Positions 1 to 8,153 of a DNA stretch of 11,919 nucleotides are shown one piece after another (position 1 is the stretch's first letter; the number at the start of each line of letters is the position of its first letter). The stretch comes from an uncultured Christensenellaceae bacterium (GTDB lineage: Bacteria; Bacillota; Clostridia; Christensenellales; Aristaeellaceae): positions 1 to 11,919 of the forward strand of contig CAJOPV010000011.1 of NCBI GenBank assembly GCA_905236495.1, read 5' to 3'. The position numbers and the translations under genes are program-made. The notes beneath the pieces were generated by a model. That model saw only the letters and a list, made by a program, of their open reading frames with translations. It was not told where the DNA came from and searched no databases.

Positions 1-719
1 GCCAGATACGCGCCGGTGGGGGCCAGGCCGCCGCCGGGGTTTTTGATCAGGCTGCCCACGCACACGTCCGCGCCGAAATGGGTCGGCTCCCGGTCGGAGA
101 GGAATTCACCGTAGCAGTTATCTACCATGATGAAGATATCCGGGCGCTTTTCATGCACGGCGGCAATGAGGGGGGCCATCTCCTCCGGCTGGAGGGAGGA
201 TCGCCAGGCGTAGCCCCGGCTGCGTTGGATGAGGATCACCCGGGTGTTATCCCGGATGGCGGCGAGGACGGCGGGCACGTCGAGCTTGGTCTGATCCTCC
301 GTCATTTCCACCTGTGCATAGGAAACGCCCATTTCCCGAAGGTTCCCGGGGGCGCTGCCGGACAGGCCGATCACCGTTTCCATGGTATCGTAGGGCGACC
401 CGGCGGCGGATAGAAGCTGATCCCCGGGAAGCAGCAGGCCGAACAGGCACAGCGACAGCGCCGCCGTACCGCAGGCCACGGAAGGGCGCACGATGGCGGC
501 CTCCGCCCCGAACAGACGGGCGAATACCGCTTCCAGCTTATCCCTGCCGATATCGTCGTACCCGTAGCCGGTGGTGGGGGCGAAATGCCGCTGGGCGATA
601 TCCTCCGCCTGGAAGGCGTCCAGCACCCGACGGGTGTTTTTGATCTCCATTTCCTCCAAGGCGGCAAACACGGGCCCGCAGTCCCGTTCCGCCTGAGCGA
701 TCAAGGCGTGCAAATCCAT
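1..719 (-). CDS. ynbB: YnbB-type PLP enzyme (methionine gamma-lyase / 'aluminium resistance' family), 3' end cut by window
   Basis: This is a fold-type I PLP-dependent enzyme of the Met_gamma_lyase Pfam family, often annotated 'aluminium resistance protein'. The true substrate is not settled, and a carbon-sulfur lyase role is only inferred from the family. The 239 complete residues seen are the N-terminal part of a protein usually a little over 400 residues long; the C-terminus lies beyond base 1. Family signatures are GYGYDDIGRDKLE (about residues 51-63), the cofactor Asp in VDNCYGEF (D200) and the PLP lysine in GSLIKNPGGG (K226). The ATG at 719-717 follows an ACGGAGGAA ribosome binding site and lies 13 bases after the miaA stop, so it is probably the last visible member of the operon. 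In B. subtilis ynbB also lies downstream of miaA. The motif I recall as SGTHA in relatives reads CGTAA here (C83-A87), which is unusual. Family identity is sure; the reaction is not. Confidence 0.93.
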   Translation of the reverse strand, partial: MDLHALIAQAERDCGPVFAALEEMEIKNTRRVLDAFQAEDIAQRHFAPTTGYGYDDIGRDKLEAVFARLFGAEAAIVRPSVACGTAALSLCLFGLLLPGDQLLSAAGSPYDTMETVIGLSGSAPGNLREMGVSYAQVEMTEDQTKLDVPAVLAAIRDNTRVILIQRSRGYAWRSSLQPEEMAPLIAAVHEKRPDIFIMVDNCYGEFLSDREPTHFGADVCVGSLIKNPGGGLAPTGAYL

Positions 720-732
720 GGCGTTCCTCCGT

Positions 733-1650
733 TTATGCTTCGTTTTCCCGGCAGATCAAATCGATCAGGGGCCGAATATCCTGCCCGGGCTGCCAGGGCA
801 GCCAGCGGATGCGCTGATCCCGCCGGAACCAGGTGAGCTGCCGCTTGGCAAAGTGGCGGGTGCGCAGCTTGATGAGGCCCACGGCCTCCTGAAGATCGGC
901 GTTTTCCAGCACCACCGGGGCCAGCTCCTTGTAGCCCAGGCCCTGCATGCTTTGAGCGTCGGGGGACAGGCCCCCCTGAAGCAGCCTTCGCACCTCGCAG
1001 AGCAGCCCCGCCGCCATCATTTCATCCACCCGCCGATCCACCCGGGCGTAGAGGATATCCCGGGGCAGGTCCAGGGCGTACAGACGGAAATCGTAAGGCG
1101 CGTCCTCAGGGCCCGGCATCCGCCGGGCGGACAAGGGAACGCCCGTCAGCTCATACACCTCCAGGGCCCGGATCACCCGCCGCAAATCATTGGGGTGCAG
1201 CCGTTCCGCAGAGAGGGGATCCACCCTTTTCAGGGCGATGTGCACCGCTTGGGCCCCCTGCGCATCCGCCAGGGCATGGTATTTTCGGCGGACCTCCTCG
1301 TCCCCCGCCACCGCCCCGTAATCCATGGGCAGCGACAGGGACTGCAGATACAGCCCCGTGCCGCCCACCAGCAGGGGCAGCCCCACCTTTTCGATGCAGC
1401 GCCGGGCCAATTCCGCGTACTGGGAGACGGAGAAGGCTTCGGACGGGTCCAGGATATCCATGAGGTGATGGGGCACCGCCGCCTGCTCCGCCTGGGTGGG
1501 CTTGGCGGTGCCGATATCCATGCCCCGATATACCTGCATGGAATCCATGCAGAGGATCTCCGCCCCCAGCCGTTCCGCCACGGGCAGGGACAGGGCGGTC
1601 TTTCCGCTGGCGGTGGGGCCCACGATGCCGATGACGCGCTTCTTTTTCAT
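733..1650 (-). CDS. miaA: tRNA dimethylallyltransferase MiaA
   Basis: MiaA transfers a dimethylallyl group from DMAPP to N6 of A37 in tRNAs that read UNN codons, giving i6A37. The 305-residue length is normal. The P-loop GPTASGKT spans residues 11-18. The substrate segment DSMQVYRGMDIGTAKPT starts at D36, and the VGGTGLYL motif is near residues 95-102. The later RHFAKRQLTWFRR motif, which contacts tRNA and is typical of the family, is also present. The start ATG overlaps the mutL stop in an ATGA (1647-1650), so translation is probably coupled to mutL; upstream there is only a weak AGGA element. Its product is the substrate of MiaB, encoded earlier in the same cluster. Hfq, often encoded right after miaA, is absent: the next gene begins 13 bases downstream. 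Confidence 0.98.
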   Translation of the reverse strand: MKKKRVIGIVGPTASGKTALSLPVAERLGAEILCMDSMQVYRGMDIGTAKPTQAEQAAVPHHLMDILDPSEAFSVSQYAELARRCIEKVGLPLLVGGTGLYLQSLSLPMDYGAVAGDEEVRRKYHALADAQGAQAVHIALKRVDPLSAERLHPNDLRRVIRALEVYELTGVPLSARRMPGPEDAPYDFRLYALDLPRDILYARVDRRVDEMMAAGLLCEVRRLLQGGLSPDAQSMQGLGYKELAPVVLENADLQEAVGLIKLRTRHFAKRQLTWFRRDQRIRWLPWQPGQDIRPLIDLICRENEA

Positions 1651-3581
1651 TGCTGGATCCTGCGGAACCGCTTTTCCAGCTCGGTTCGGGTGATCTGCAC
1701 CATAAGGGGCCTGCCGTGGGGGCAGGTGGGGGTCACCTTTTGCCGGATCACGTCCCGGATGAGCTGCTTCACGCTTTCCTCCGGCAGCCTCTCGCCGCCC
1801 TTGACGGCGTGCTTGCAGCTCATTTGGATCACCCGGCTGGTGCGGTCCGCGGGGGTGGAAGCGGGGTTGGCGATGAGCTCGTCCAGCGCTTCGATGAGGC
1901 AGCCCTCCGCCTGGGGCTGGCCCAGCACGATGGGCACGCCCCGCAATTGCACCGTATCATCCCCGAAGGGACAAAGATCGAAGCCGGCCTTGCGCAGCAC
2001 CGCTTCGTTTTCCTCAAAGCAGGCGTATTCCGCCTTGGAAAGCTGCACCGCCAGAGGAATCAAAAGCGCCTGGCTGGCGGGGGCGGAGGCCGTCTCCCGC
2101 ATGAATTTTTCGTACAGCAAACGCTCGTGCACCGCGTGCTGATCCGAAAGGATCAGAAGATCCCCGTATTCCATGAGAATGTAGGTATCAAATACCACGC
2201 CGATGACGCGGAGGGGCTGATCGGCAAATTCCCGGGCCACCTGGGGGGCCTCCTGCTGCTCCGCGGGGAGATCGGGGGGCAGGAAATCGGGCTGCCTGGG
2301 AGATAGGGGCGGCAGCAGAGAAGCCCCAGCCTCGTGGAAAGCGGAAGGCCGATGGGCAGCCGGCGGAACAATGGGGCTGGGGCGCTCCGCCCGGGGCGCA
2401 GCCGGGGCGAAGGCGGGCAGGGCCCCGTCCTCTGTGAAGGCGGACAGGCAGCTGCTTTTGACCGCCGCGGATTGAGGCGCGTCGGCGGGGGGAGGCACCG
2501 GATCGGCGGCCTGAATGGGGGCCGGGGCGGGCCGGGGCGCGGGGGATTCGGGAGCTAAATAGAGGGGCGGGATAGGGGGCGCGGCGTTGGTCTTTTCCAA
2601 AGCGTCAAATATGATGGTTTCCACCGCCTGGCGAACGCCTCGCTCATCCTGGAAGCGAACCTCCCACTTGTTGGGGTGCACGTTCACGTCGGCGCTTTCA
2701 AAGGGCATGGTGAGGTGCAGCACGCATAGGGGGAACCGCCCGATCATCACCCTTTGGCGGCAGGCGTTTTCCAGCGCCGAGGAGAGGAGGGGGCTCCGCA
2801 TGGCCCGCCCGTTCAAAAAGAAATGCTGATGGGCCCGGTTGCCCCGGCTGGCGTCGCCCACCCCCACGTACCCGGAGAGCAGCACGCCGTTCATGTTCCC
2901 CTCGATCTTCGTTAAGAGCTTGAGGGTGTCCGCCCCATAGACGCTCATCACCGCGCTTTCCAGCTTTCCGTCGCCGGGGCTGAAATAGGTGACCTTGCCG
3001 TCCGCCATGAAGCGGAAGGAGACGGCGGGATGGCTGAGGATCAGCCGGGCCATCAGATCGCTGACGGCGGCGGTTTCGGAGGCGGGCTTTTTAAGGAATT
3101 TCCTTCGCACCGGGGCATTGAAAAACAAATCCTTCACCGTAAAGGTGGTGCCCTCCGGGCAGGCGGATTCCCGGATATCCATGAGCTCCCCGCCCTCGTT
3201 GCGCACCGTCAGGCCCGTTTCCTGGCCCCGGGCACGGGTCTGGCAGGTGACGCGGCTCACCGCCGCGATGGAGGCCAGGGCTTCTCCCCGAAACCCCAGG
3301 GACTGGACGCCGTACAGGTCCTGGGCGGTGCTGATCTTGCTGGTGGCGTGGCGGGCGAAGGCCAGCCTGATATCGCCGGGCTGGATACCGCTGCCGTTGT
3401 CCGCCACCCGGAAGGAGGCAAGGCCCCCTTCCCTGATATCCACGGTGATGGCGGTGGCCCCGGCGTCCATGCTGTTTTCAACCAGCTCCTTGATGGCGGA
3501 GGCCGGCCTTTCAACCACTTCGCCTGCGGCGATCTGACCGATGACGTCAGCGGACAATTGATGAATGCGCTTGATTTCCAT
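1647..3581 (-). CDS. mutL: DNA mismatch repair protein MutL (endonuclease type)
   Basis: MutL is the GHKL ATPase that couples MutS mismatch recognition to strand incision. The N-terminal ATPase motifs are intact: IAAGEVVERP from residue 17, ELVENSMDAG (E32-G41), DNGSGI (61-66), RHATSKI (77-83) and SLGFRGEAL (94-102). A long linker rich in Pro and Ala spans about residues 332-453. The C-terminal domain carries the metal-binding endonuclease motif DQHA-X2-E-X4-E (D480, H482, E486, E491), plus the supporting SCKHAVK (C589) and CPHGRP (C620, H622) motifs. This is the nicking type found where MutH is lacking. Q504-ALLIP resembles the beta-clamp-binding Q-x-x-x-x-P motif known from B. subtilis MutL. 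The 644-residue length is normal. The ATG at 3581 has an AAGGAG site 8 bases upstream. It follows mutS after 111 bases and overlaps miaA by four. Confidence 0.98.
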   Translation of the reverse strand: MEIKRIHQLSADVIGQIAAGEVVERPASAIKELVENSMDAGATAITVDIREGGLASFRVADNGSGIQPGDIRLAFARHATSKISTAQDLYGVQSLGFRGEALASIAAVSRVTCQTRARGQETGLTVRNEGGELMDIRESACPEGTTFTVKDLFFNAPVRRKFLKKPASETAAVSDLMARLILSHPAVSFRFMADGKVTYFSPGDGKLESAVMSVYGADTLKLLTKIEGNMNGVLLSGYVGVGDASRGNRAHQHFFLNGRAMRSPLLSSALENACRQRVMIGRFPLCVLHLTMPFESADVNVHPNKWEVRFQDERGVRQAVETIIFDALEKTNAAPPIPPLYLAPESPAPRPAPAPIQAADPVPPPADAPQSAAVKSSCLSAFTEDGALPAFAPAAPRAERPSPIVPPAAHRPSAFHEAGASLLPPLSPRQPDFLPPDLPAEQQEAPQVAREFADQPLRVIGVVFDTYILMEYGDLLILSDQHAVHERLLYEKFMRETASAPASQALLIPLAVQLSKAEYACFEENEAVLRKAGFDLCPFGDDTVQLRGVPIVLGQPQAEGCLIEALDELIANPASTPADRTSRVIQMSCKHAVKGGERLPEESVKQLIRDVIRQKVTPTCPHGRPLMVQITRTELEKRFRRIQQ

Positions 3582-3692
3582 GACGGAATCTCCTTATGAA
3601 AAATGGGGATCATGCAGCGATCGTCTTTCCCCACGACCGTCTGAACGCGCAGCAGGGGCTGCTGACAGCCGCCTCTGCGGAGGACGGGAGGA
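3582..3692 (-). other. mutS-mutL intergenic spacer with small hairpin
   Basis: This 111-base gap is the only sizeable one in the cluster. On the minus strand it contains a perfect six-base inverted repeat, CAGCAG-CCC-CTGCTG (3650-3664), and a smaller CCTC/GAGG one nearer mutS. Neither is followed by a T-run, so they do not look like an intrinsic terminator. The mutL ribosome binding site (AAGGAG, 3590-3595) is at the far end. I see no convincing promoter hexamers and no credible small gene. It may be an RNA processing or stability element, but this is a guess. Confidence 0.4.
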
Positions 3693-6290
3693 TCATAGCT
3701 TCATGGCTTTTTCCTTCAAAAGGAACAATTTATTGAGAGCGTCGATGGGGGTGAGGGCCATGACGTCGATCCCTCGGATTTCCTCGATCAATTCAGTTTT
3801 GGTGTATTCCATCAGATCGACCTGCTCGTTTTTCTTTTTGTGGCCCGCGCCTAAGATGTTTTGACCGATGGTGTTCTGGTTCACGTTGTTGACTTCCAGC
3901 CTTGCCTGGATCTCCTGTGCCCTTGCCACCACCGGGCGGGGGACCCCCGCCAGATGGGCCACGTAAATGCCGAAGGATTTATCCGCGCCTCCGGGGACGA
4001 TCTTACGAAGGAAGATGACCTCCTCCCCATGCTCCTTGACGGAAACGCAGAAATTATTGACCCCCTCCAGGTGCCCCTCCAGCTCGGACAATTCGTGGTA
4101 GTGGGTGGCGAAGAGGGTCTTGGCCCCGGATTTTTTTTGATCCGCCAGGTATTCCACCGCCGCCCAGGCGATGGAAAGGCCGTCAAAGGTGGAGGTGCCC
4201 CTGCCGATCTCATCCAGGATCACCAGGGACCGGCTGGTGGCGTTCCGCAAGATATAGGCCATTTCGCTCATTTCCACCATGAAGGTGCTTTGGCCCGTGG
4301 CTAAATCGTCCGACGCGCCGACCCGGGTATAGACCCCGTCCACCAGGCAGATGCTGGCCTCCCGGGCCGGGACGAAGGAGCCCATATGGGCCATCAGCGT
4401 AATCAGGGCCACCTGGCGCATGTAGGTGCTTTTGCCCGCCATGTTGGGGCCGGTGATGATCTGCATGCGGTGGGCGTCGGTATCCATATAGGTGTCGTTG
4501 GGAACAAAGGCCATATCGGGCAGGGTGGCCTCCACCACCGGGTGCCGCCCGTCCTTGATGTCGATGACCCCGTCCTCCGTGATTTGGGGCCGCACGTAGC
4601 GCCGCAGCACCGCCACCCGGGCCAGGGACAGCAGGGCGTCCAGCGTTTTATACGCTAAGGCGGTGGATTGCAGGCGGCCTATGTTTTCCCCGATGCGGGC
4701 GCGGATATCCTCAAACAGCTGCATTTCCAGCTTGGCGGCCTGCTCCTGGGCGCCGGTCAGCTTGCTTTCGATGGCGCGCAATTCGTCTGTTGTGAAGCGC
4801 TCGCTGTTGGTCAAGGTCTGCCGCCGCTGATAGCGAAGGGGCACTAAGGAATAATTGGATTTGGTGACCTCGATGTAGTAACCGAATACCCGGTTATACT
4901 GGATGCGCAGGTTCTTGATGCCCGTTTCTTCCCGTTCCCGGGCTTCCAGATCCATGAGCCACTGCTTGCCCTCGGTGGAGGCCCGGCGCAATTCGTCCAA
5001 TTGCCCGTTATAGCCGGCCCGGATGATGTTCCCGTCGGATAAAAGCAGCGGCGCGTCCGGGGAAATGCCCCGGAGCAGAAGATCCGTCAGCTCCGGCAGG
5101 GGGTCCATGAGGTCCTTCAGGAAGGAAAGGGCGTCCCCCTCCACGGCGGAAAGGAGGGATAAAATTTCCGGCGCCCGCTCCAGCGACCGAAGGAGGGACA
5201 GGCAGTCCCGGGCGTTCAGGGTGTGATAGGATACCTTGGCAAGGAGCCGTTCCATATCATATACGTGGGACAGCTGATCCCGCAGGTTTTGAGACAGCAC
5301 GTGCTGATGATACAGCGCCTCCACGGCGGAAAGCCGGGCCTCGATCTTTTCCCTGGAGGTGAGGGGACGCTCCACCCAGGAGCGAAGAAGCCGCCCGCCC
5401 ATGGCGGTGACCGTTTCATCCAGGATGGAAAGCAGGCTGCCCTTGGCGGCCCGGCCCCGGATGGTCTCGGTGAGCTCCAGGTTCCGGCGGCTGGCGGCGT
5501 CCAGGGGCATCACATCGCCCTTTTCCTGCACCCGCAGGCGGGAAATATGCTGGAGGGAATTTTTCTGCGTTTCATTCAGATACCGCATCAGCGCCCCGGC
5601 GGCGCAGGCCGCGGCGGACAGGGATTGATCCAGCCCCAGGGCGATGAGGGAGGAAACGCCGAAATGGGAAAGCAGCGCTTCCCGGGCGCTGGCGCTTTGG
5701 TAGGCCTGGGCGGCGTAATCCCGGCAGCGGATAGCGGCGCAGGGCTGCACAGCCTCCACGCTGTTGGTGATGATCTCCCCCGGGGCGATGGCCTCCAGGG
5801 CGGATCGGATGGCCTGAGGCGTGTTTTCCAATTGCTGCACGAAGAATTCGCCGGTGGAAACGTCGCAGGCGGCGATGCCGCAGCGCTTGCCGGTGACGCA
5901 CACGGAGCACAGGAAATTATTGCGCTTTTCCCCGATGACGGCGGAATCGGTGAGGGTGCCGGCGGATACGATGCGGATGATATCCCGATCCACCAGGCCC
6001 TTGGCTAAGGCAGGGTCCTGCATCTGCTCGCCGATGGCTACCCGATAGCCCTTTTCCACCAGCCGCGCCACATAGGTATCCACCGCGTGAAAGGGCACGC
6101 CGCACATGGGGGCACGCTCCTCCAGGCCGCAGTCCTTCCCCGTCAGGGTCAGCTCCAGCTCCCGGGAAGCGGTGAGGGCGTCGTCAAAAAACATTTCATA
6201 AAAATCGCCCACGCGGAAAAACAGCAGCGTATCCGGGTTCTGGGCCTTGAGCTGCATGTATTGCTGCATCATGGGAGAGAGGGTAGCCAT
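3693..6290 (-). CDS. mutS: DNA mismatch repair protein MutS
   Basis: MutS recognises mismatches and small loops as a sliding-clamp dimer and recruits MutL. The 865-residue length is typical. The N-terminal mismatch-reading motif GDFYEMF is present, with the Phe-x-Glu residues F30 and E32. Connector, lever and clamp regions follow. The C-terminal ABC-type ATPase has Walker A GPNMAGKST (614-622), the MVEMSEM signature region, and Walker B with D693 and E694 in LDEIGRGTSTFDG. Near the end, QVDLM (from Q823) resembles the beta-clamp-binding motif of bacterial MutS, and a short helical C-terminal tail follows. The ATG at 6290 has an AAAGGAG site nine bases upstream and lies 34 bases after the YlbF/YmcA-like gene. 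No frameshift or motif loss is seen, so it is expected to be active. It is MutS1, not MutS2, because the mismatch-binding domain is present. Confidence 0.99.
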   Translation of the reverse strand: MATLSPMMQQYMQLKAQNPDTLLFFRVGDFYEMFFDDALTASRELELTLTGKDCGLEERAPMCGVPFHAVDTYVARLVEKGYRVAIGEQMQDPALAKGLVDRDIIRIVSAGTLTDSAVIGEKRNNFLCSVCVTGKRCGIAACDVSTGEFFVQQLENTPQAIRSALEAIAPGEIITNSVEAVQPCAAIRCRDYAAQAYQSASAREALLSHFGVSSLIALGLDQSLSAAACAAGALMRYLNETQKNSLQHISRLRVQEKGDVMPLDAASRRNLELTETIRGRAAKGSLLSILDETVTAMGGRLLRSWVERPLTSREKIEARLSAVEALYHQHVLSQNLRDQLSHVYDMERLLAKVSYHTLNARDCLSLLRSLERAPEILSLLSAVEGDALSFLKDLMDPLPELTDLLLRGISPDAPLLLSDGNIIRAGYNGQLDELRRASTEGKQWLMDLEAREREETGIKNLRIQYNRVFGYYIEVTKSNYSLVPLRYQRRQTLTNSERFTTDELRAIESKLTGAQEQAAKLEMQLFEDIRARIGENIGRLQSTALAYKTLDALLSLARVAVLRRYVRPQITEDGVIDIKDGRHPVVEATLPDMAFVPNDTYMDTDAHRMQIITGPNMAGKSTYMRQVALITLMAHMGSFVPAREASICLVDGVYTRVGASDDLATGQSTFMVEMSEMAYILRNATSRSLVILDEIGRGTSTFDGLSIAWAAVEYLADQKKSGAKTLFATHYHELSELEGHLEGVNNFCVSVKEHGEEVIFLRKIVPGGADKSFGIYVAHLAGVPRPVVARAQEIQARLEVNNVNQNTIGQNILGAGHKKKNEQVDLMEYTKTELIEEIRGIDVMALTPIDALNKLFLLKEKAMKL

Positions 6291-6324
6291 GGCTTGATGC
6301 TCCTTTGTGAGAGAGTAGAGAGGT

Positions 6325-6720
6325 TTAGTTGCAGCCGCTGCATCCGGCGCAGCTGCCGCTGCAGCCGCCGCCGGTCCCGTTGGGATTGAGGACGGCGGAA
6401 AGCTCGCCGTTCACCTGGGCCATCATGGCGGAAAAGGCTTTGCGGGATTGCTGCAGGGCCTGGTACATGGGCTGCTGCCTGATCTTTCCCTGCACCTCCT
6501 CCAATTCCCGGGTGAGGGCGTCCATCTGATCGAAGTCCGGCTCCCTTTGCAGGGAAATCTCTTCGATCTGCCGGTGCAGCTCGTTATATTCCGCGAAGGC
6601 GGCGGACAGGCTTTCATCCTGCCCGGCGGCGTCCTCGGTGGCCCGCATGGTGATGTATTCGGGGGAGAGGGATATGACCCGGGCCAGCTCCTTGGCCTTG
6701 TCGATGACGGTTTGACTCAT
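6325..6720 (-). CDS. ymcA: YlbF/YmcA-family protein with Cys-rich C-terminal tail (RicA-like by position)
   Basis: This 131-residue protein is mostly helical and charged, with no signal peptide or membrane segment. Its features fit the YlbF/YmcA (Com_YlbF) family: an N-terminal 'VIDKAKELARVISLSPEY' helix and a central Glu/Gln-rich helical hairpin. In B. subtilis, YmcA (RicA), YlbF and YaaT form a complex that assists RNase Y in mRNA processing and binds iron-sulfur clusters. That species also places ymcA between miaB and mutS, so RicA is the best positional match; the symbol rests on this and the family. After a Gly-rich hinge the chain ends in four cysteines, C120, C124, C127 and C130 (C-X3-C-X2-C-X2-C), one residue before the end. 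These could hold an Fe-S cluster or another metal, by inference. The ATG at 6720 was chosen because GGAAAGGAG lies just upstream. The frame is open further upstream, but that part overlaps miaB. Gaps to miaB and mutS are 29 and 34 bases. Confidence 0.85.
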   Translation of the reverse strand: MSQTVIDKAKELARVISLSPEYITMRATEDAAGQDESLSAAFAEYNELHRQIEEISLQREPDFDQMDALTRELEEVQGKIRQQPMYQALQQSRKAFSAMMAQVNGELSAVLNPNGTGGGCSGSCAGCSGCN

Positions 6721-6749
6721 GGTAAGCTCCTTTCCAATTTGGCCCGGGC

Positions 6750-8153
6750 TCATTCCAGGGCTTTTCCTTTCAGGGTGGTTTTGCTTGCGGCGGTGATCTT
6801 TACGGGGATGATCTTGCCGATCAGATCGGCGCTGCCCTCGAAATTGACGCTGATATTGCGGCTGCATTTGCCGGTCAATTGCTTTTCGCTGCGGCGGGAA
6901 GCGCCCGTTACCAGCACCTCTTCCTGTTTCCCGATCATTTCAGAAAAGCGCATCTGGGTCATTTCATCCTGCAGCGCGATGAGGCGCTGGATGCGCTCCG
7001 TGGCGACGGCGGGGTCGATGCGGCCCGGCATTTCGGCGGCCCGGGTGTTTACCCGGAGGGAATAGATGAAGGTGAAGGCGCTGTCAAAGCCCACGGCTTT
7101 TACCAGCTCCAGGGTATCTTCAAAATCCCGGTCCGTTTCGCCGGGGAAGGCCACGATGATATCGGTGGTGAGGCCGATATCCGGGGCGGCAGCCCGTATT
7201 TTCTCCACCTTCTCCAGATACGATTCCCGGGTGTAGCGCCGGTTCATGGCAGCGAGGACCGGGTTGCTGCCCGATTGGACGGGCAGATGCAGATGGCGGC
7301 ACAGGGCCTTGTTTTCTGCCAGCTCCTGAATCAGCTCGTCGGACAGATCCTTGGGGTGGCTGGTCATAAAGCGAATGCGGGGGATGCCCGTTTCGGATAC
7401 CCGGCGAAGAAGCCGGGGGAAGGTGACGGAGAATGGCACGTCGTTTCCGTAGGAATTCACGTTCTGCCCCAGCAGCATGATTTCCTGAACGCCCTGCTTT
7501 TGCAGTGCTTCCACTTCCCGCAGGATATCGTCGGCGCTGCGGCTGCGCTCCCGGCCCCGCACGTAGGGCACGATGCAGTAGGAGCAGAAATTGTTGCAGC
7601 CATACATGATGGTGACGTAGCTTTGGAAGGGGGATTCCCGGCGGATGGGCAGGCCCTCGATGAGGGTGGATTGCTCCCTGGGCACCGCCACCACCCGGCG
7701 GCGGGTATCTGCGGCCCGGAAGAGCAGCTCCGGCAGCTTATGGATGTTCCCGGTGCCGAAGGCCACGTCCACGAAGGGATACTGGCGCAGGATCTTTTCC
7801 GCCATGCCCGGCTCCTGCACCATGCAGCCGCACACCCCGATGAGCATTTCAGGCCGATCCTTCTTGATCTCCTTGAGCCAGGTCACGTTGCCCAGAGCTT
7901 TGCGCTCGGCGTTATCCCGGATACAGCAGGTATTGTGCAAAACGAAATCCGCCTCCTCCCGGGTGGGGGCGGGGGTCATGCCCATCTCCTCCAGCATGCC
8001 CGCCAGCTTTTCCGAATCGTGGGCGTTCATCTGGCAGCCGTAGGTGACGATGTGATAGGTTTGGGGGCGGCCCGGCAGGGATCGAAAATCCAGGGCGAAG
8101 CGGCGCTGGGCCTCCATTTCCTCGGGGGATACGCGGATCGATTCTTCTCTCAT
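6750..8153 (-). CDS. miaB: tRNA-2-methylthio-N6-dimethylallyladenosine synthase MiaB
   Basis: MiaB is a radical SAM methylthiotransferase that converts i6A37 to ms2i6A37 in tRNA, using two 4Fe-4S clusters. The 467-residue protein has the expected three parts. The N-terminal UPF0004 domain carries the auxiliary-cluster cysteines C40 (TYGCQMN), C76 (NTC) and C110 (GCMVQ). The radical SAM domain has C-X3-C-X2-C at C186, C190 and C193 (YGCNNFCSYCIVPYVRGRE). A C-terminal TRAM RNA-binding domain covers roughly the last 65 residues. The QMN form of the first motif and SYCIVPYVRGRE favour MiaB over MtaB or RimO. The ATG at 8153 overlaps the RNase E/G stop in an ATGA and has a GAGGAAA site upstream. 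A longer in-frame extension exists but would run inside the RNase gene. MiaA, which makes its substrate, is encoded further along the same cluster. Confidence 0.97.
   Translation of the reverse strand: MREESIRVSPEEMEAQRRFALDFRSLPGRPQTYHIVTYGCQMNAHDSEKLAGMLEEMGMTPAPTREEADFVLHNTCCIRDNAERKALGNVTWLKEIKKDRPEMLIGVCGCMVQEPGMAEKILRQYPFVDVAFGTGNIHKLPELLFRAADTRRRVVAVPREQSTLIEGLPIRRESPFQSYVTIMYGCNNFCSYCIVPYVRGRERSRSADDILREVEALQKQGVQEIMLLGQNVNSYGNDVPFSVTFPRLLRRVSETGIPRIRFMTSHPKDLSDELIQELAENKALCRHLHLPVQSGSNPVLAAMNRRYTRESYLEKVEKIRAAAPDIGLTTDIIVAFPGETDRDFEDTLELVKAVGFDSAFTFIYSLRVNTRAAEMPGRIDPAVATERIQRLIALQDEMTQMRFSEMIGKQEEVLVTGASRRSEKQLTGKCSRNISVNFEGSADLIGKIIPVKITAASKTTLKGKALE

Noticed and set aside
718..2142. 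Plus-strand open frame of 474 codons antisense to miaA and mutL
   Set aside because: Same cause: low-complexity composition, no family resemblance, and complete overlap with two intact conserved genes.
2245..2588. Pro/Ala-rich stretch in mutL, considered as a frameshift or inserted sequence
   Set aside because: The frame is continuous, the motifs on both sides are intact, and MutL linkers are normally long, variable and low in complexity.
6721..6867. In-frame upstream extension of the YlbF/YmcA-like gene
   Set aside because: It would overlap the end of miaB and lacks family resemblance, while a strong ribosome binding site sits just before the ATG at 6720.
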